Source of the DNA: JARIHD01 sp963815935
Lineage (GTDB): Bacteria > Patescibacteriota > Saccharimonadia > Saccharimonadales > UBA4665
Assembly: GCA_963815935.1 (NCBI GenBank)
Contig: CAWFIL010000008.1
Span: 124,001-188,000, forward strand
DNA length: 64,000 nt
Reading direction: 5' to 3'
Position numbers and translations under genes: made by a program
In this document: piece by piece, positions 8,401-17,494 of the stretch
Layout: the number at the start of each line of letters is the position of its first letter
Position numbering within the stretch: position 1 is the stretch's first letter
Notes under the pieces: generated by a model
Databases searched by the model: none
The model's input: the letters and a program-made list of their open reading frames with translations, nothing else
Told to the model about the DNA's origin: nothing

Positions 8401-11400
8401 GCGATACAAGTAACTTTGATACTGGATGGCATCATGTTGCGGCAACATATGATGGCATAACCGCGAAACTATATATTGACGGTGTCTTACATGGCTCACT
8501 CGTAGTTAGCAATACCATGCCAGACGGATCAAGGCCGCTCCTGATCGGCACTTCGTATGGCGGACGTGAGTACGGAAAGCCGACCGGGTCCTTCGATGGC
8601 CAGCTTGATGAATTACGGATTAGTGATATTGCTCGCACGGGCTTTACTACTAAGCCGTTTGCCGTAACCCCCCAAACCGTGACTCTCGCCAATGCCGTGC
8701 GGCAAAACGGGGTTTGGCATTGGGATGGTGTTACCGCCGATGAGGTTCCGAATGGGGGGAGTATAGCCTACCGGCTATCTGATGATACGGGTACCACCTG
8801 GAAGTACTGGAATGGTACTGGTTGGGTACTTTCGGCCAGCACGTCGCAGGCCAACGATATAGCGACAGCTAATGCGCATATTGCTGCCTTCCCGGTTACG
8901 TATAGCGGTGTAAAGTGGCAGGCGGTGTTGAGCGGCGACGGCACTCAACAAGTGACGCTCAATACGGTAGGGCTGGCCTCGACCTCCGATACGACTGCCC
9001 CAACCGATAACGCATCTAATATTACGGCGTTAAAGGCTAGTGGTGGCGCGGCGCTCGCCGAGAACGGCTGGACCAATGGTGCGTCGCCTGTCTTTAATTG
9101 GACATCCGGGACCGATATTCAGTCTGGCGTCAAAGGTTATTGTGCCTACTTGGGGACTGACGATACTGCTGACCCGGTAACGACCAAGGGGCTGTTGGGG
9201 ACATCACCTGTTGCAACCGGTGGGCATTGTCAATTTATCGTTTCGGGCACTAGCCTGGATCTTGGGTCGCCCGGTACGCTTAGCGCGCCTCTTACAACAA
9301 ACTCTAGCCCATACTATCTAACCCTGAAAGCAATCGACAGTGCGGGCAACATTACAAGCACGTCGGCGCAGTTCCATTTCCGCTTTGACGACACGCCGCC
9401 TAGCGACCCAAGCTTTATTACTTCGCCTTCCGGATTTATTAATCAGAAGGAAGTTACTCTTTCGTGGCCACTTAGCGGCGGTACTGCGCCCACCGATGCG
9501 AACTCGGGTGTCGCAGGGCTCCAATATCGTATCGGGGCGAACGGTACATGGTACGGTGACGCTCATACTGGAACTGGAGATAGCAGCGACCTACTTTCGA
9601 ACGATGGTGCATATACAACCCAAGAAAATCCTGATTTTGGCAATCTGGCTGACGGCCTCAACACGGTATACTTTAGGGTTTGGGACAACGCCGGCAATGT
9701 GACAACGACGTACGTAACAGCCGCTATTAAACTTAATACGTCTGGTGCTCCGAGCGAGCCGCAGAACCTAGCGGCTTCGCCATCGGCCAATACAGCTAAT
9801 GCCTTTGGCTTTAGCTGGGCCGCACCGGCTACGTTTGTTGGCGACGCTACAAATCTTAAATATTGCTACACCATCAATGCGGTGCCAAGTGCCACAAACT
9901 GTACGTTTACTAGTGGGGGTGTGACGAGTCTTGGATCGGGTGCTTATGCCTCGCAGCCGGGTGAAAATACAGTATATGTTGTGGCAAAGGATGAATCGGG
10001 CAACATTAATTATGGCAGCTATGCGAGCACGACCTTTACGGCTAATACCCCGGCACCTGGTATCCCCGTTAATGTTGATATTGTCGACGTATCAATTAAA
10101 GCCACGAGCAACTGGCGTTTAGCGCTTACATGGGATGCCCCAAGCTATGGGGGTGCCGGTATTGCCAACTACAAGGTATACCGTTCGACTGACAACCATA
10201 CCTTCGCGCCAGTAGGCAGTAGTTCTAGCACTACCTATATTGACGCTGGGCTTACGCAGCAGCAGTATTACTACCGGGTCCGAGCCTGTGATAGCACTAA
10301 TAATTGTGGCGCGGATAGTAGTATTGTGCATGATCTGCCAACCGGTAAGTTTACGTCGCCAGCCAATATGGTTGCAGAACCTACGGTTTCGGGGATCACG
10401 ACCAAGCGTGCGCATATCTCCTGGAGTACGGATCGTGGTAGTGACTCGAAAGTCGCAATAGGCACCGAGAGTGGAAAGTATGGCTCTGCCGAAATTGCTA
10501 GCTCCGACCAAGTGAGCGCACACGAGATAGACCTCGATAACCTGAGTGCTGGCACAACCTACTACTTTGTGGCCAAATGGACCGACGAAGACGGCAACAT
10601 AGGCGTCAGCCAAGAGTACACGTTTAAGACCGCGCCAGCTCCAACACTCAAAGAGATTAATGCCATAAGTGTGGGGCTTGCCAACGCGACGATACAGTTT
10701 ACCTCGAAGAACGCCACGAAAGTTAGTGTGTACTTTGGCTCGTCTGAATCGTTCGGTGGTCTACAGGCGGTTAATACGTCGCTCGAAGAGTCTACATATA
10801 ATGTTGCACTCACCGGCTTGACGGATGGGACCAAGTATTTCTACAAGCTTGTTTCGTATGACTCTGAAGGCACGGCGTACGAGGGTAGTATCGCATCGTT
10901 TACTACGCCTCCACGCCCCAAGATTAGTAACCTGCAATTCCAGCCGGTAGATGGTGAGCCAACCAGCACTCAGCTTGTTACTTGGGCTACTAACGTACCT
11001 TCTACTAGCACAATTACGTACGGCAAGGTCGGCACCGCTGGCACGGACATACAGGATTCTGCCCCTACGACTGACCATCAGTTGACCATTCGCGACCTAG
11101 AGGACGACAGCGAGTATTTCTTGCTCGCGCAGTCACGGGATGACAATGGTAACCTGGCTGTCTCGGACCGCCAGATATTCCATACGGCACTGGATACTCG
11201 GCCGCCAAAGATTAGTAATATAACCGTTGAGTCGTCAATCCGCGGCTCTGGAGCCGAGGCACGTGGACAGGTAGTCGTCTCATGGCATACCGACGAATTA
11301 GCTACTAGCCAGGTTGCGTATGGCGAAGGGTCCGGTTTGACGACCTTTAATAATCGCACTGCCGAAGATTCTTCGCTTTCGTTCGAACACATTGTTATTG

Positions 11401-11564
11401 TGTCTGATCTGCCAACGTCCAAGGTATATAGCGTACAACCAGTGTCACGTGACAAATCCGGCAACAGCGGTAAGGGTATCGTTCAGTCGGCTATTATCGG
11501 TCGCGCATCTGATAGCGTGCTAACGATCGTACTTAACACTCTAAAGAATGTGTTTGGATTTTAG
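5427..11564 (+). CDS. Giant surface protein: LamG domain with inserted propeller repeats, then FN3/Ig-like domains
   Basis: 2045 residues. A basic N-terminal region of about 95 residues precedes one membrane helix (about 97-116), so the rest should be outside. A LamG/concanavalin-like domain begins near residue 160 (YHFDESGG, LSFNGTDSQVSVPDSSSLSL). It breaks near 275, where 14 repeats of about 50 residues with WTKIGGD and GDGEVWKWNGS follow. It resumes near 997 (TGWHHVAATYDG, KLYIDGVLHGS) and ends near 1071. Ig-like and fibronectin-III modules fill the remainder. There is no LPXTG or C-terminal membrane helix, so anchoring is N-terminal. AGGGG sits right against the ATG. Likely role: adhesion to a host or partner cell (inference). 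Confidence 0.85.
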   Translation: MNRNTISRYLRKVAGRIAPCLHDLNKRLKPIAHNITIVVVGWLRQQYKGYMLPASRRAVVWVRLAHFQVARRPHEHLRTRWRWYDAWHRWNYHKHVHALVVAAYFLIIGVYVVGVYQRTHAASDLADSWNFSNASNFSLGSGVETNGSSARLKAQNYSADANTMGLYHFDESGGTTVSDSSANGNTGTASNATFGTGNLNNGLSFNGTDSQVSVPDSSSLSLSQQNTVEAWTKLNSSLSAGSSNHRQTIVDKGDYQLYYDNETGKLTYEMANSTANTWTQVGGNDLNGGWDLNGKRSVNAITKMGSNIYAAIGMDTGDAEVWEYNGSIWTKIGGGPTPVNDSWGAQTYEGVYALTTDGSNLYAGLGTGTGDGEVWKWNGSTWTKIGGDSLNNGWTNYAEQVWSLDYFGGNLYAGIGSSANDAEVWRWDGSTWTKIGGDSANGGWTTNYEIVASLTNDGTNLYAGLGVTAGDGEVWKWNGSTWTKIGGDSLNGGWDATIETVRSLRYFGGKLYAGLGDSTGDADVWSWSGSSWTQIGGDGVNSSWAAATYEQIGSFAYDGTNLYAGLGTGNGDGEVWKWNGSTWTKIGGDGQDNSWTTNWGDTVNTMLWDGSKLFAGTYDSAGTGWVYTYDGTSWTLVGGNDVRGSWGYYNMPAVQVMQNVGDYLYAGLGNVAGSAEVWRWDGSTWKLIGGQEVNGSWDSNTYEQVMSMASYNGKLEVGLGTSTGDAEVWEWDGSTWTKIGGDSVNNGWNNTYEEVDSLAVLGGKLYAGLGNSTGDGEVWRWDGTGWTKIGGDSLNNGWTNYVENVLSLAVYKGNIVAGLGRSTGDAELWKWNGSTWTKIGGDGIGGSWAANVNQEVESLVQYGDKLYAGLGYTAGSASLWEYDGTSWTQIGGDDINGSWTTGTYEKLKTLVVYNGDLYAGLGNSTGDGEVWRLSGGTWTKIAGNGLNSGWPGTVEEVESFSPYKGKLYAGTGLTGNADANVWTWGNNAFLQSDTSNFDTGWHHVAATYDGITAKLYIDGVLHGSLVVSNTMPDGSRPLLIGTSYGGREYGKPTGSFDGQLDELRISDIARTGFTTKPFAVTPQTVTLANAVRQNGVWHWDGVTADEVPNGGSIAYRLSDDTGTTWKYWNGTGWVLSASTSQANDIATANAHIAAFPVTYSGVKWQAVLSGDGTQQVTLNTVGLASTSDTTAPTDNASNITALKASGGAALAENGWTNGASPVFNWTSGTDIQSGVKGYCAYLGTDDTADPVTTKGLLGTSPVATGGHCQFIVSGTSLDLGSPGTLSAPLTTNSSPYYLTLKAIDSAGNITSTSAQFHFRFDDTPPSDPSFITSPSGFINQKEVTLSWPLSGGTAPTDANSGVAGLQYRIGANGTWYGDAHTGTGDSSDLLSNDGAYTTQENPDFGNLADGLNTVYFRVWDNAGNVTTTYVTAAIKLNTSGAPSEPQNLAASPSANTANAFGFSWAAPATFVGDATNLKYCYTINAVPSATNCTFTSGGVTSLGSGAYASQPGENTVYVVAKDESGNINYGSYASTTFTANTPAPGIPVNVDIVDVSIKATSNWRLALTWDAPSYGGAGIANYKVYRSTDNHTFAPVGSSSSTTYIDAGLTQQQYYYRVRACDSTNNCGADSSIVHDLPTGKFTSPANMVAEPTVSGITTKRAHISWSTDRGSDSKVAIGTESGKYGSAEIASSDQVSAHEIDLDNLSAGTTYYFVAKWTDEDGNIGVSQEYTFKTAPAPTLKEINAISVGLANATIQFTSKNATKVSVYFGSSESFGGLQAVNTSLEESTYNVALTGLTDGTKYFYKLVSYDSEGTAYEGSIASFTTPPRPKISNLQFQPVDGEPTSTQLVTWATNVPSTSTITYGKVGTAGTDIQDSAPTTDHQLTIRDLEDDSEYFLLAQSRDDNGNLAVSDRQIFHTALDTRPPKISNITVESSIRGSGAEARGQVVVSWHTDELATSQVAYGEGSGLTTFNNRTAEDSSLSFEHIVIVSDLPTSKVYSVQPVSRDKSGNSGKGIVQSAIIGRASDSVLTIVLNTLKNVFGF
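6245..8390 (+). repeat. 14 tandem coding repeats (about 150 bp each), two predicted seven-bladed propellers
   Basis: Each unit codes a blade-like pattern: WTKIGGD, GGW, a variable strand, LYAGLG, GDGEVW and WNGS. Several units share identical 20-40 bp blocks at the blade junctions, for example around 6550, 6850, 7150 and 7910, so unit gain, loss or gene conversion by recombination is likely. Fourteen is twice seven, the commonest blade number. Confidence 0.85.
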
Positions 11565-11566
11565 CT

Positions 11567-12349
11567 ATGGCCAATATACTTATTAAAGCCACTAACGTAC
11601 ATCAGCAGTTTCAAGTTGGCGACGAGACGGTCGTGCCACTCAAAGATGTTAGCTTTAATATCACGGAGAATAGTTTCAACATTATCTACGGCCCCTCCGG
11701 TAGTGGTAAGTCGACGCTTCTAAATGTGCTAACTGGTTTACAGAGGCCTACAACTGGCACGGTACTATTTGAGGGTAGAGATGTGTACAATTTGTCGCCC
11801 GACGAATTGGCTCACTTCCGGGCCAACCGTATCGGTATTGTGTACCAGACCAACTACTGGGTAAAGAGCCTTAATGTGCTCGAAAACGTCGCAATGTCGT
11901 TGTATTTTATGGGCTATTCAAAGTCTGCGGCCGCCAAAATTGCCCAAAACGCCCTCGATCAAATCGACATGGGTAGTTACGCTAAAAAATATCCAGTTTT
12001 GTTGTCTGGTGGTGAGCAGCAACGCGTAGCCATGGCCCGGGCCTTAGCGACAAATCCACTATTCGTGATTGCCGACGAGCCAACCGGTAGCCTCGACAGC
12101 AAAAGCGGCGACATGATCATGGACCAATTGCGTGTGTGCCAAGACGATCTGAAGCGCACAGTCATACTGGTTACTCACAATATGGAATATCTGCCACTGG
12201 CGGACCATTTGTTGCATATCGAAGATGGACAAGTAACCGAGATGCAGCACGAATCAATCCAAAAGACGACCGATGCGCTTATGGAAGATATGCGAAGCCG
12301 AATACAACGATTAGCAAGGATTAAACAGCATGCCCAAAAGATCCAGTAA
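11567..12349 (+). CDS. ABC transporter ATP-binding protein (LolD/MacB type)
   Basis: 260 residues. Walker A GPSGSGKST, Q-loop YQTNYW, signature LSGGEQQRVAMARAL, Walker B FVIADEP and the switch His in VTHNMEY are all intact. It begins 2 nt after the giant surface protein gene and overlaps the next permease gene by 20 nt, so the three are probably one transcript. The C-terminal 30 residues are a basic, Gln-rich extension. It should power the FtsX-like permease that follows. Confidence 0.9.
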   Translation: MANILIKATNVHQQFQVGDETVVPLKDVSFNITENSFNIIYGPSGSGKSTLLNVLTGLQRPTTGTVLFEGRDVYNLSPDELAHFRANRIGIVYQTNYWVKSLNVLENVAMSLYFMGYSKSAAAKIAQNALDQIDMGSYAKKYPVLLSGGEQQRVAMARALATNPLFVIADEPTGSLDSKSGDMIMDQLRVCQDDLKRTVILVTHNMEYLPLADHLLHIEDGQVTEMQHESIQKTTDALMEDMRSRIQRLARIKQHAQKIQ

Positions 12350-13592
12350 CCCAAGCATCGAGTCGCCCAAAAAGCGCCAGCGCTTCTCGTCGATACCATT
12401 GAGTACTCTGTTGTATATTGCCTGGAAGAACCTGGTGCACAAGAAGTTGCGCGCATCGCTAACCATCCTGGGCGTGGTTATTGGTATTGGAGCAATCTAC
12501 TTCTTACTGTCATTTGGCATTGGCCTGCAGAGACTGGTTACTAATCAGGTTATCGGTAACCAGTCGCTCAAGTCGGTCGATATCTCGACCCCAAACTCCA
12601 AGATAATCAAGCTAGACGATGCAGCATACCAAAAGGTAAAAAACTTGCCGCACGTTGTTAGGATAGGCGCCTCATACTCGTATGCCGGTAGCCTCAAGAC
12701 GCAAGGCAGTGAAATTGACGCTATCGTATACGGGGTTGACCAAAACTACCAACAAATGGATAATCTCGTCGCCGCCAAGGGGCGCCTACTCAAACGGGAC
12801 GATGGGCAAGCTATGGTTGTTAATCGTGTTGCGCTACAGGCTATTGGTGTACGCGACGAAGGCAAGGCCATAGGCAAGAAGGTAACTGTGCGTATCCCGC
12901 TCGTTGAGTCGTCTACGCCGACTGCCACTGACGGCCAAGAGATAGTCAAGGAGTTTACTATCGTTGGGGTAACCGACTCGGGCACGGGTAGCGAAGTATT
13001 TATACCAAACTACATCTTCCAACTTGCCGGCCGAACCATCTACACTAACATTAAGCTTGAAGTTGACGACAGCAGTGTGGTCCCTGCACTGCGCAAGCAG
13101 ATCGAAAGCCTAGGCTTTCTAACGACATCACCGAGCGATACGGTCGACCAGATTAACCAAATCTTTAAGTTTTTCAACTTTGTACTGGTTGGTTTTGGTG
13201 CGATTGGCATGATTGTAGCTGTGCTGGGCATGTTCAACACGTTAACTATCTCCTTGTTGGAACGAACACGCGAAATTGGTTTGATGATCGCATTGGGCGG
13301 TCGCAATCGTGACATGCGCAAACTATTTATTTTTGAGGCGGTATTGTTATCGGTGATTGGTGCGGCGCTCGGTATATTGCTGGCAGTGATTGGTGGGTTT
13401 GTTGTCGACATTGTTATGAACGGTTTTGCACACCACCGCGGCGTAACGGACCACTTTACACTATTTGCCAACCCGCCGCTGCTTGTCGCTGGGACTCTCG
13501 GATTTATGTTGTTGGTCGGGCTGGCGGTGGTTTACTTCCCGGCCAGGCGGGCCGAGCGGATTAACCCCATTGATGCTCTAAGGCGAGAGTAG
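12330..13592 (+). CDS. MacB/FtsX-family ABC permease
   Basis: 420 residues. Basic cytosolic start, first membrane helix near residues 44-66 (LTILGVVIGIGAIYFLL), a periplasm-type domain of about 200 residues, then three C-terminal helices and FPARRAERINPIDALRRE, the usual MacB-family ending. Such permeases do mechanotransmission or export peptides or lipoproteins rather than moving sugars. Linkage to the surface-protein gene suggests envelope export or remodelling (inference). Confidence 0.85.
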   Translation: MPKRSSNPSIESPKKRQRFSSIPLSTLLYIAWKNLVHKKLRASLTILGVVIGIGAIYFLLSFGIGLQRLVTNQVIGNQSLKSVDISTPNSKIIKLDDAAYQKVKNLPHVVRIGASYSYAGSLKTQGSEIDAIVYGVDQNYQQMDNLVAAKGRLLKRDDGQAMVVNRVALQAIGVRDEGKAIGKKVTVRIPLVESSTPTATDGQEIVKEFTIVGVTDSGTGSEVFIPNYIFQLAGRTIYTNIKLEVDDSSVVPALRKQIESLGFLTTSPSDTVDQINQIFKFFNFVLVGFGAIGMIVAVLGMFNTLTISLLERTREIGLMIALGGRNRDMRKLFIFEAVLLSVIGAALGILLAVIGGFVVDIVMNGFAHHRGVTDHFTLFANPPLLVAGTLGFMLLVGLAVVYFPARRAERINPIDALRRE

Positions 13593-13609
13593 TCAGCAAA
13601 AATTAAGGC

Positions 13610-13638
13610 TTGTATGGTGCGCCAACGTAGCTTATGCT
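13610..13638 (+). promoter_or_regulatory. Promoter of the second ABC pair
   Basis: TTGTAT (13610-13615), 17-nt spacer, TATGCT (13633-13638), about 26 nt before the ATG at 13665. This separates the second ATPase/permease pair from the first. Confidence 0.5.
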
Positions 13639-13664
13639 TAGTCTAACTGTAACGTGAGTCACAT

Positions 13665-14345
13665 ATGCCTGCCCTCATCGAACTCAGAAACATAACAAAA
13701 ACCTATCATCTTGGTGACGAAACGCTTAACGCGCTTGATGGTGTAAATATGAATGTCCAGCCTGGCGAATTTGTAGCCATCGTTGGGCCGAGCGGCTCAG
13801 GCAAATCAACGCTTGCCAACATAATTGGCGGACTCGATCGGCCAACCAGTGGTGACGTGCATATCGACGGGCAGGACCTGTCACACGTCCGCGACAGGCG
13901 GCTGAGTGATTATCGCAATAAACACATTGGTTTCGTATTTCAGTCATTCAACCTGCAGCCTACCAATACGGCACTAGAAAATGTTATGTTGCCGATGGTT
14001 TTTGCGCGTATTAGCAGCAAGGAACGTAAGCAGCGCGCAGCCGAAGCACTCGAAAAAGTCGGCCTTGGTGATCGCATGAAGCACCGGCCCACCCAGCTGT
14101 CTGGTGGTCAGCGCCAGCGGGTAGCGATTGCCCGGGCGCTTGTAATGAAGCCGAGCATCATTATTGCCGACGAACCAACGGGGAATCTGGACAGCGCACG
14201 AGGTGAAGAAATCATTAAGCTACTGAAAGAGCTAGTGCGCCAAGGTATTACACTCATTATGATTACGCACGACATGAATATTGCCCGGCAGGCTAGTCGG
14301 ATCGTTTCGATCCATGATGGTAAATTATTGGAGCACAGGGCTTAG
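13665..14345 (+). CDS. ABC transporter ATP-binding protein (LolD/MacB type), second copy
   Basis: 226 residues with Walker A GPSGSGKST, Q-loop FQSFNL, signature LSGGQRQRVAIARAL, Walker B IIIADEPTGNLDS and switch His in ITHDMN. Closer to canonical LolD than the copy at 11567. It ends 1 nt before the partner permease start. Confidence 0.92.
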   Translation: MPALIELRNITKTYHLGDETLNALDGVNMNVQPGEFVAIVGPSGSGKSTLANIIGGLDRPTSGDVHIDGQDLSHVRDRRLSDYRNKHIGFVFQSFNLQPTNTALENVMLPMVFARISSKERKQRAAEALEKVGLGDRMKHRPTQLSGGQRQRVAIARALVMKPSIIIADEPTGNLDSARGEEIIKLLKELVRQGITLIMITHDMNIARQASRIVSIHDGKLLEHRA

Positions 14346-14346
14346 T

Positions 14347-15753
14347 ATGAAACTCAAAGACTATTTGGTTTTGGCGCTTCGTAACATAATGCGGCAGAAG
14401 CTGCGTTCAACGCTCACGATTTTTGCGATCGTTATCGGAGCGTTGAGTGTCACCATAATGCTAGCTTTGGTGTATAGCGTAAAAGGGTTTATGACTAAGC
14501 AGTTCGAACAAAACGGGACTCTGCAACAGGTGGTCGTTTCGCCGCAAACTGACATAACGTGGCAGGATTCGGGCAATGGCGGGAACAACTGTCCAACGTG
14601 CGTGAAGCTTACCGATGCGCTTGTGACCAAAATTACGGCCTTGCCTCACGTAATTGGCGTATCCCGCCAAGTGCGCCCGTTTGCATTTCAGGGTTTGGTC
14701 TATGGCGGCCAAAAATTGCGCGTCAACCAGGTGCTAGCGCATGACATTAACGGTGTGCAGGTAGACAATGTGTTGGCGGGCCGTGAGTTTACGGCGGCCG
14801 ACACCCAGGGCGTGGTCATTCTAACTTCCGACTATGCGGACAAGTTAGGTTTTAAGGGAAATTACCAGGCGCTTGTAGGTAAACAGGTAGATCTGCCGAC
14901 CCAAAACTACTACACGGGTGTTGGGTCCGATCCGCAACAGCGGTATGCCGAACAGCAGCAGTTTTTCCAGAATAATCCACATGCGGATGGCCGTGATTTC
15001 CAGCCAACGCCAGTCACCCTGACTGCCAAGATCGTGGGCATCGTCGACACACTAGACAATAGCTATACTATCCGCGTACCGCTTAGCTGGGCGCGTGGGC
15101 TTGAAGAAGACCAACAATACCAAGTCGATCAGGTCTGTGGGCCGCATGGCTGTACGGCGGGCGAGGGCAAGCTGACAGTAACTGATGAATTGGCAAAGAA
15201 TGGATACGATAACCTCGTGGTAAAGGCCGACAAGGCCTCAAATGCAAAGTCAGTGGCCAGCGATATCAAGAAATTCGGTGTCGGTGCTTCCGATGCCCAA
15301 ACATTCATCAGCGGACAGTTGGCAATCTTCAATATCGTAGGCTATGTACTTGGCGGGATTGGCGGTATCTCGCTGGCGGTGGCTGCCGTTGGGGTAGTCA
15401 ATACGATGATTATGGCCATTCTGGAGCGAACTCGTGAAATTGGTGTAATGCGGGCAGTAGGTGCCCGGCGGTCAACGGTAAGCAGGCTATTTACCTTTGA
15501 GGCTTCGCTGCTTGGTTTTATGGGCGGTGTGGTTGGTTTGGGCCTTGGCTATATACTAACGCTGATCGCTAACCCTATCGTAAACAGGCAGCTTAAGAGT
15601 AACGGTATCAGCGGCACCAATATTATTACATTGCCTATTTGGCTGATCGTCGGCGTCGTGCTTATAACTACTGTCATCGGCATGCTGGCGGGGCTTTACC
15701 CGGCCCGGCGTGCGGCAAAGCTTGACCCCGTCGAAGCGCTTCACTACGAATAG
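14347..15753 (+). CDS. MacB/FtsX-family ABC permease, second copy
   Basis: 468 residues from ATG 14347, directly after the ATPase stop; an in-frame start at 14281 would lie inside the ATPase gene. One N-terminal helix (LTIFAIVIGALSVTIML), a large extracellular domain with a Cys pair (NCPTC) and three C-terminal helices ending YPARRAAKLDPVEALHYE. The extracellular domain differs from the first permease, so the two systems probably handle different substrates. Confidence 0.88.
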   Translation: MKLKDYLVLALRNIMRQKLRSTLTIFAIVIGALSVTIMLALVYSVKGFMTKQFEQNGTLQQVVVSPQTDITWQDSGNGGNNCPTCVKLTDALVTKITALPHVIGVSRQVRPFAFQGLVYGGQKLRVNQVLAHDINGVQVDNVLAGREFTAADTQGVVILTSDYADKLGFKGNYQALVGKQVDLPTQNYYTGVGSDPQQRYAEQQQFFQNNPHADGRDFQPTPVTLTAKIVGIVDTLDNSYTIRVPLSWARGLEEDQQYQVDQVCGPHGCTAGEGKLTVTDELAKNGYDNLVVKADKASNAKSVASDIKKFGVGASDAQTFISGQLAIFNIVGYVLGGIGGISLAVAAVGVVNTMIMAILERTREIGVMRAVGARRSTVSRLFTFEASLLGFMGGVVGLGLGYILTLIANPIVNRQLKSNGISGTNIITLPIWLIVGVVLITTVIGMLAGLYPARRAAKLDPVEALHYE

Positions 15754-15778
15754 ACGACGGAGAACCAAAGTTTAACTA

Positions 15779-17431
15779 CTAGCGCAGGGCTTGCATCGTG
15801 TATCCCCGGGCTGCCAATCCCTCGACAATGCAGGGTAAGGCATTGGCGGTTTTCTGTTTGGATGAGTGCATCAGTACTGAGTCGCCGGCCGTGGCCCCAT
15901 TGACGACGTTTTTGCATATGTCTGCCGAGGTATTGTTGGACGTATCTACCGACGAGACGTCCCATAGGATCATCTTGACGCCGTTGGCGGTAGCAGCTGC
16001 CCGTGTGTCAGCCGTTCGGTTGCCACCAGGTGGCCGGAAGTATGTAGGCCTGACCCCCGTAATGCTGGTGATTACATCAATAGAATGACTGATATCGTCG
16101 AGCTGCCAGGCGTAATCGTGCCCAGTGCCGTAGTCGTATACGGCGTGGATGTAGCCGTGCGATTGAACCGCGTGGCCTTCGGCGATCGCCCTCCTAAGCT
16201 GCGGGGCGTCAGTACTGGCCAGCGATCCGATTTCGAAAAAGGTGACCTTAATGTTGTAGCACGCAGCGTAGTCCATAATAGTTCCGGCATATGCCATGCC
16301 ATCGTCGTAGGTCAGATAGACTGTTCCTTTGTTAGCCCCTGTTGCCACGGAGCGGTTGCGGATTTTTGGTGCCACGGCATATGTCTGAAGTTTGTAGCTC
16401 GTCGGTTTGCCGGCATCCTGGCTAGTGATGGTAGACACAACAGATTGCTGATCGAGTTTGGTGCCACCAGGACTGACTAGTACCTCACATGTAGAAACGT
16501 GTGGCGTTGTTGTTGTGTTGATGTGTGTCGCCATCTCGGCGGCTAAGGCGCTAAGCTTGGTGTTGTCCCATGTAACGGCTAGCGGTTTACCCGGTTCTTT
16601 TTGGAGGACTAAGAATGAGAGTAACTCTGTAGGATCGACAACTCTACGATACGCATTATTTGTAAAAGTTAAGCTGCGGCCCGCCATCCCCCTAATGCGC
16701 TCTAGCTGGCCTGTAATGTCAGCCTGCGTAAGGCTGGCGGCCACACTTTTTACCGCCGCGCCCGAGGTGTAGTTGCCGCTACGCAGCGATTGAGAAATTA
16801 TGTGACAAGTATCTACGGCGTTCAGCGATACGCCCGGTTTGTCTGGCTTAACCTTGAGCTGGCCGTCGAACAGCAACTCGGCATTAATCGGCTCCTTGTT
16901 AATGGATGCCATAATCGCGGTAATCTTTTGCTGGCAGACTGTGCTGTTGACAGAGACTACCGGCTCAAGATTGGTGCGATTGTTTTTACGCTCCCGTATC
17001 AAGTGGGCTTTGTCATCCAGGGACAGGTCGTTTAGCCGCCAAATTAACTCCTTGGTTTGATTCGTGTTGATAGCAAAACCCAGGTCTTTGACTGGCATTC
17101 GCCAAACGGTGCTTTGGTAGCGAACTGTGTATCTCTCTGCTTCAAATTGTTGCTTGGCTTTGGCCAGAACGTCAACAAGGGAGTCCTGGTTAAGGTTGCC
17201 GGCGTCCAAGCCCATAACAGTTGCGTACGGGTACGTGCGAGACTTGATGATCGAGGACTTGACCACCCAACCCGCCGGGCTTGCCAGTAGTGCCCCTGCC
17301 AATCCAACGACAGTTATTGCAGCCGCAGCAAGTATGTAATATCGATGACGCGCGACCCATGGTATATGCTGCTTGATTGCTGACTTAAATTTGCGAGCAT
17401 AATGGACGAATCTGGAATAACAGGATCGCAT
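15779..17431 (-). CDS. Membrane-anchored polysaccharide deacetylase with N-terminal extension
   Basis: 550 residues. A helix at about 31-50 anchors it, and residues 60-350 hold a VanW/peptidoglycan-binding-like region. The NodB domain follows: TYDDG (374-378, D376/D377), SHGYIH (424-429, two metal His), RPPGG (466-470), LWD (489-491) and MHSS (521-524, H522). All five catalytic motifs are present. It should deacetylate N-acetylated cell-wall sugars of its own wall or a partner's. GAGGA lies upstream of the ATG, with TATAAT just before that. Confidence 0.88.
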   Translation of the reverse strand: MRSCYSRFVHYARKFKSAIKQHIPWVARHRYYILAAAAITVVGLAGALLASPAGWVVKSSIIKSRTYPYATVMGLDAGNLNQDSLVDVLAKAKQQFEAERYTVRYQSTVWRMPVKDLGFAINTNQTKELIWRLNDLSLDDKAHLIRERKNNRTNLEPVVSVNSTVCQQKITAIMASINKEPINAELLFDGQLKVKPDKPGVSLNAVDTCHIISQSLRSGNYTSGAAVKSVAASLTQADITGQLERIRGMAGRSLTFTNNAYRRVVDPTELLSFLVLQKEPGKPLAVTWDNTKLSALAAEMATHINTTTTPHVSTCEVLVSPGGTKLDQQSVVSTITSQDAGKPTSYKLQTYAVAPKIRNRSVATGANKGTVYLTYDDGMAYAGTIMDYAACYNIKVTFFEIGSLASTDAPQLRRAIAEGHAVQSHGYIHAVYDYGTGHDYAWQLDDISHSIDVITSITGVRPTYFRPPGGNRTADTRAAATANGVKMILWDVSSVDTSNNTSADICKNVVNGATAGDSVLMHSSKQKTANALPCIVEGLAARGYTMQALR

Positions 17432-17494
17432 AGTTCCTCATTATAGGTTGCCGGCACTTTTCGGCGGTGTGACGTGGATTACAGATCGTGGTTG

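Noticed and set aside
6200..8500. Many long open frames on the minus strand and other frames inside the giant surface gene
   Set aside because: They follow the periodic codon pattern of the propeller repeats, have no start signals, and are shadows of the real frame.
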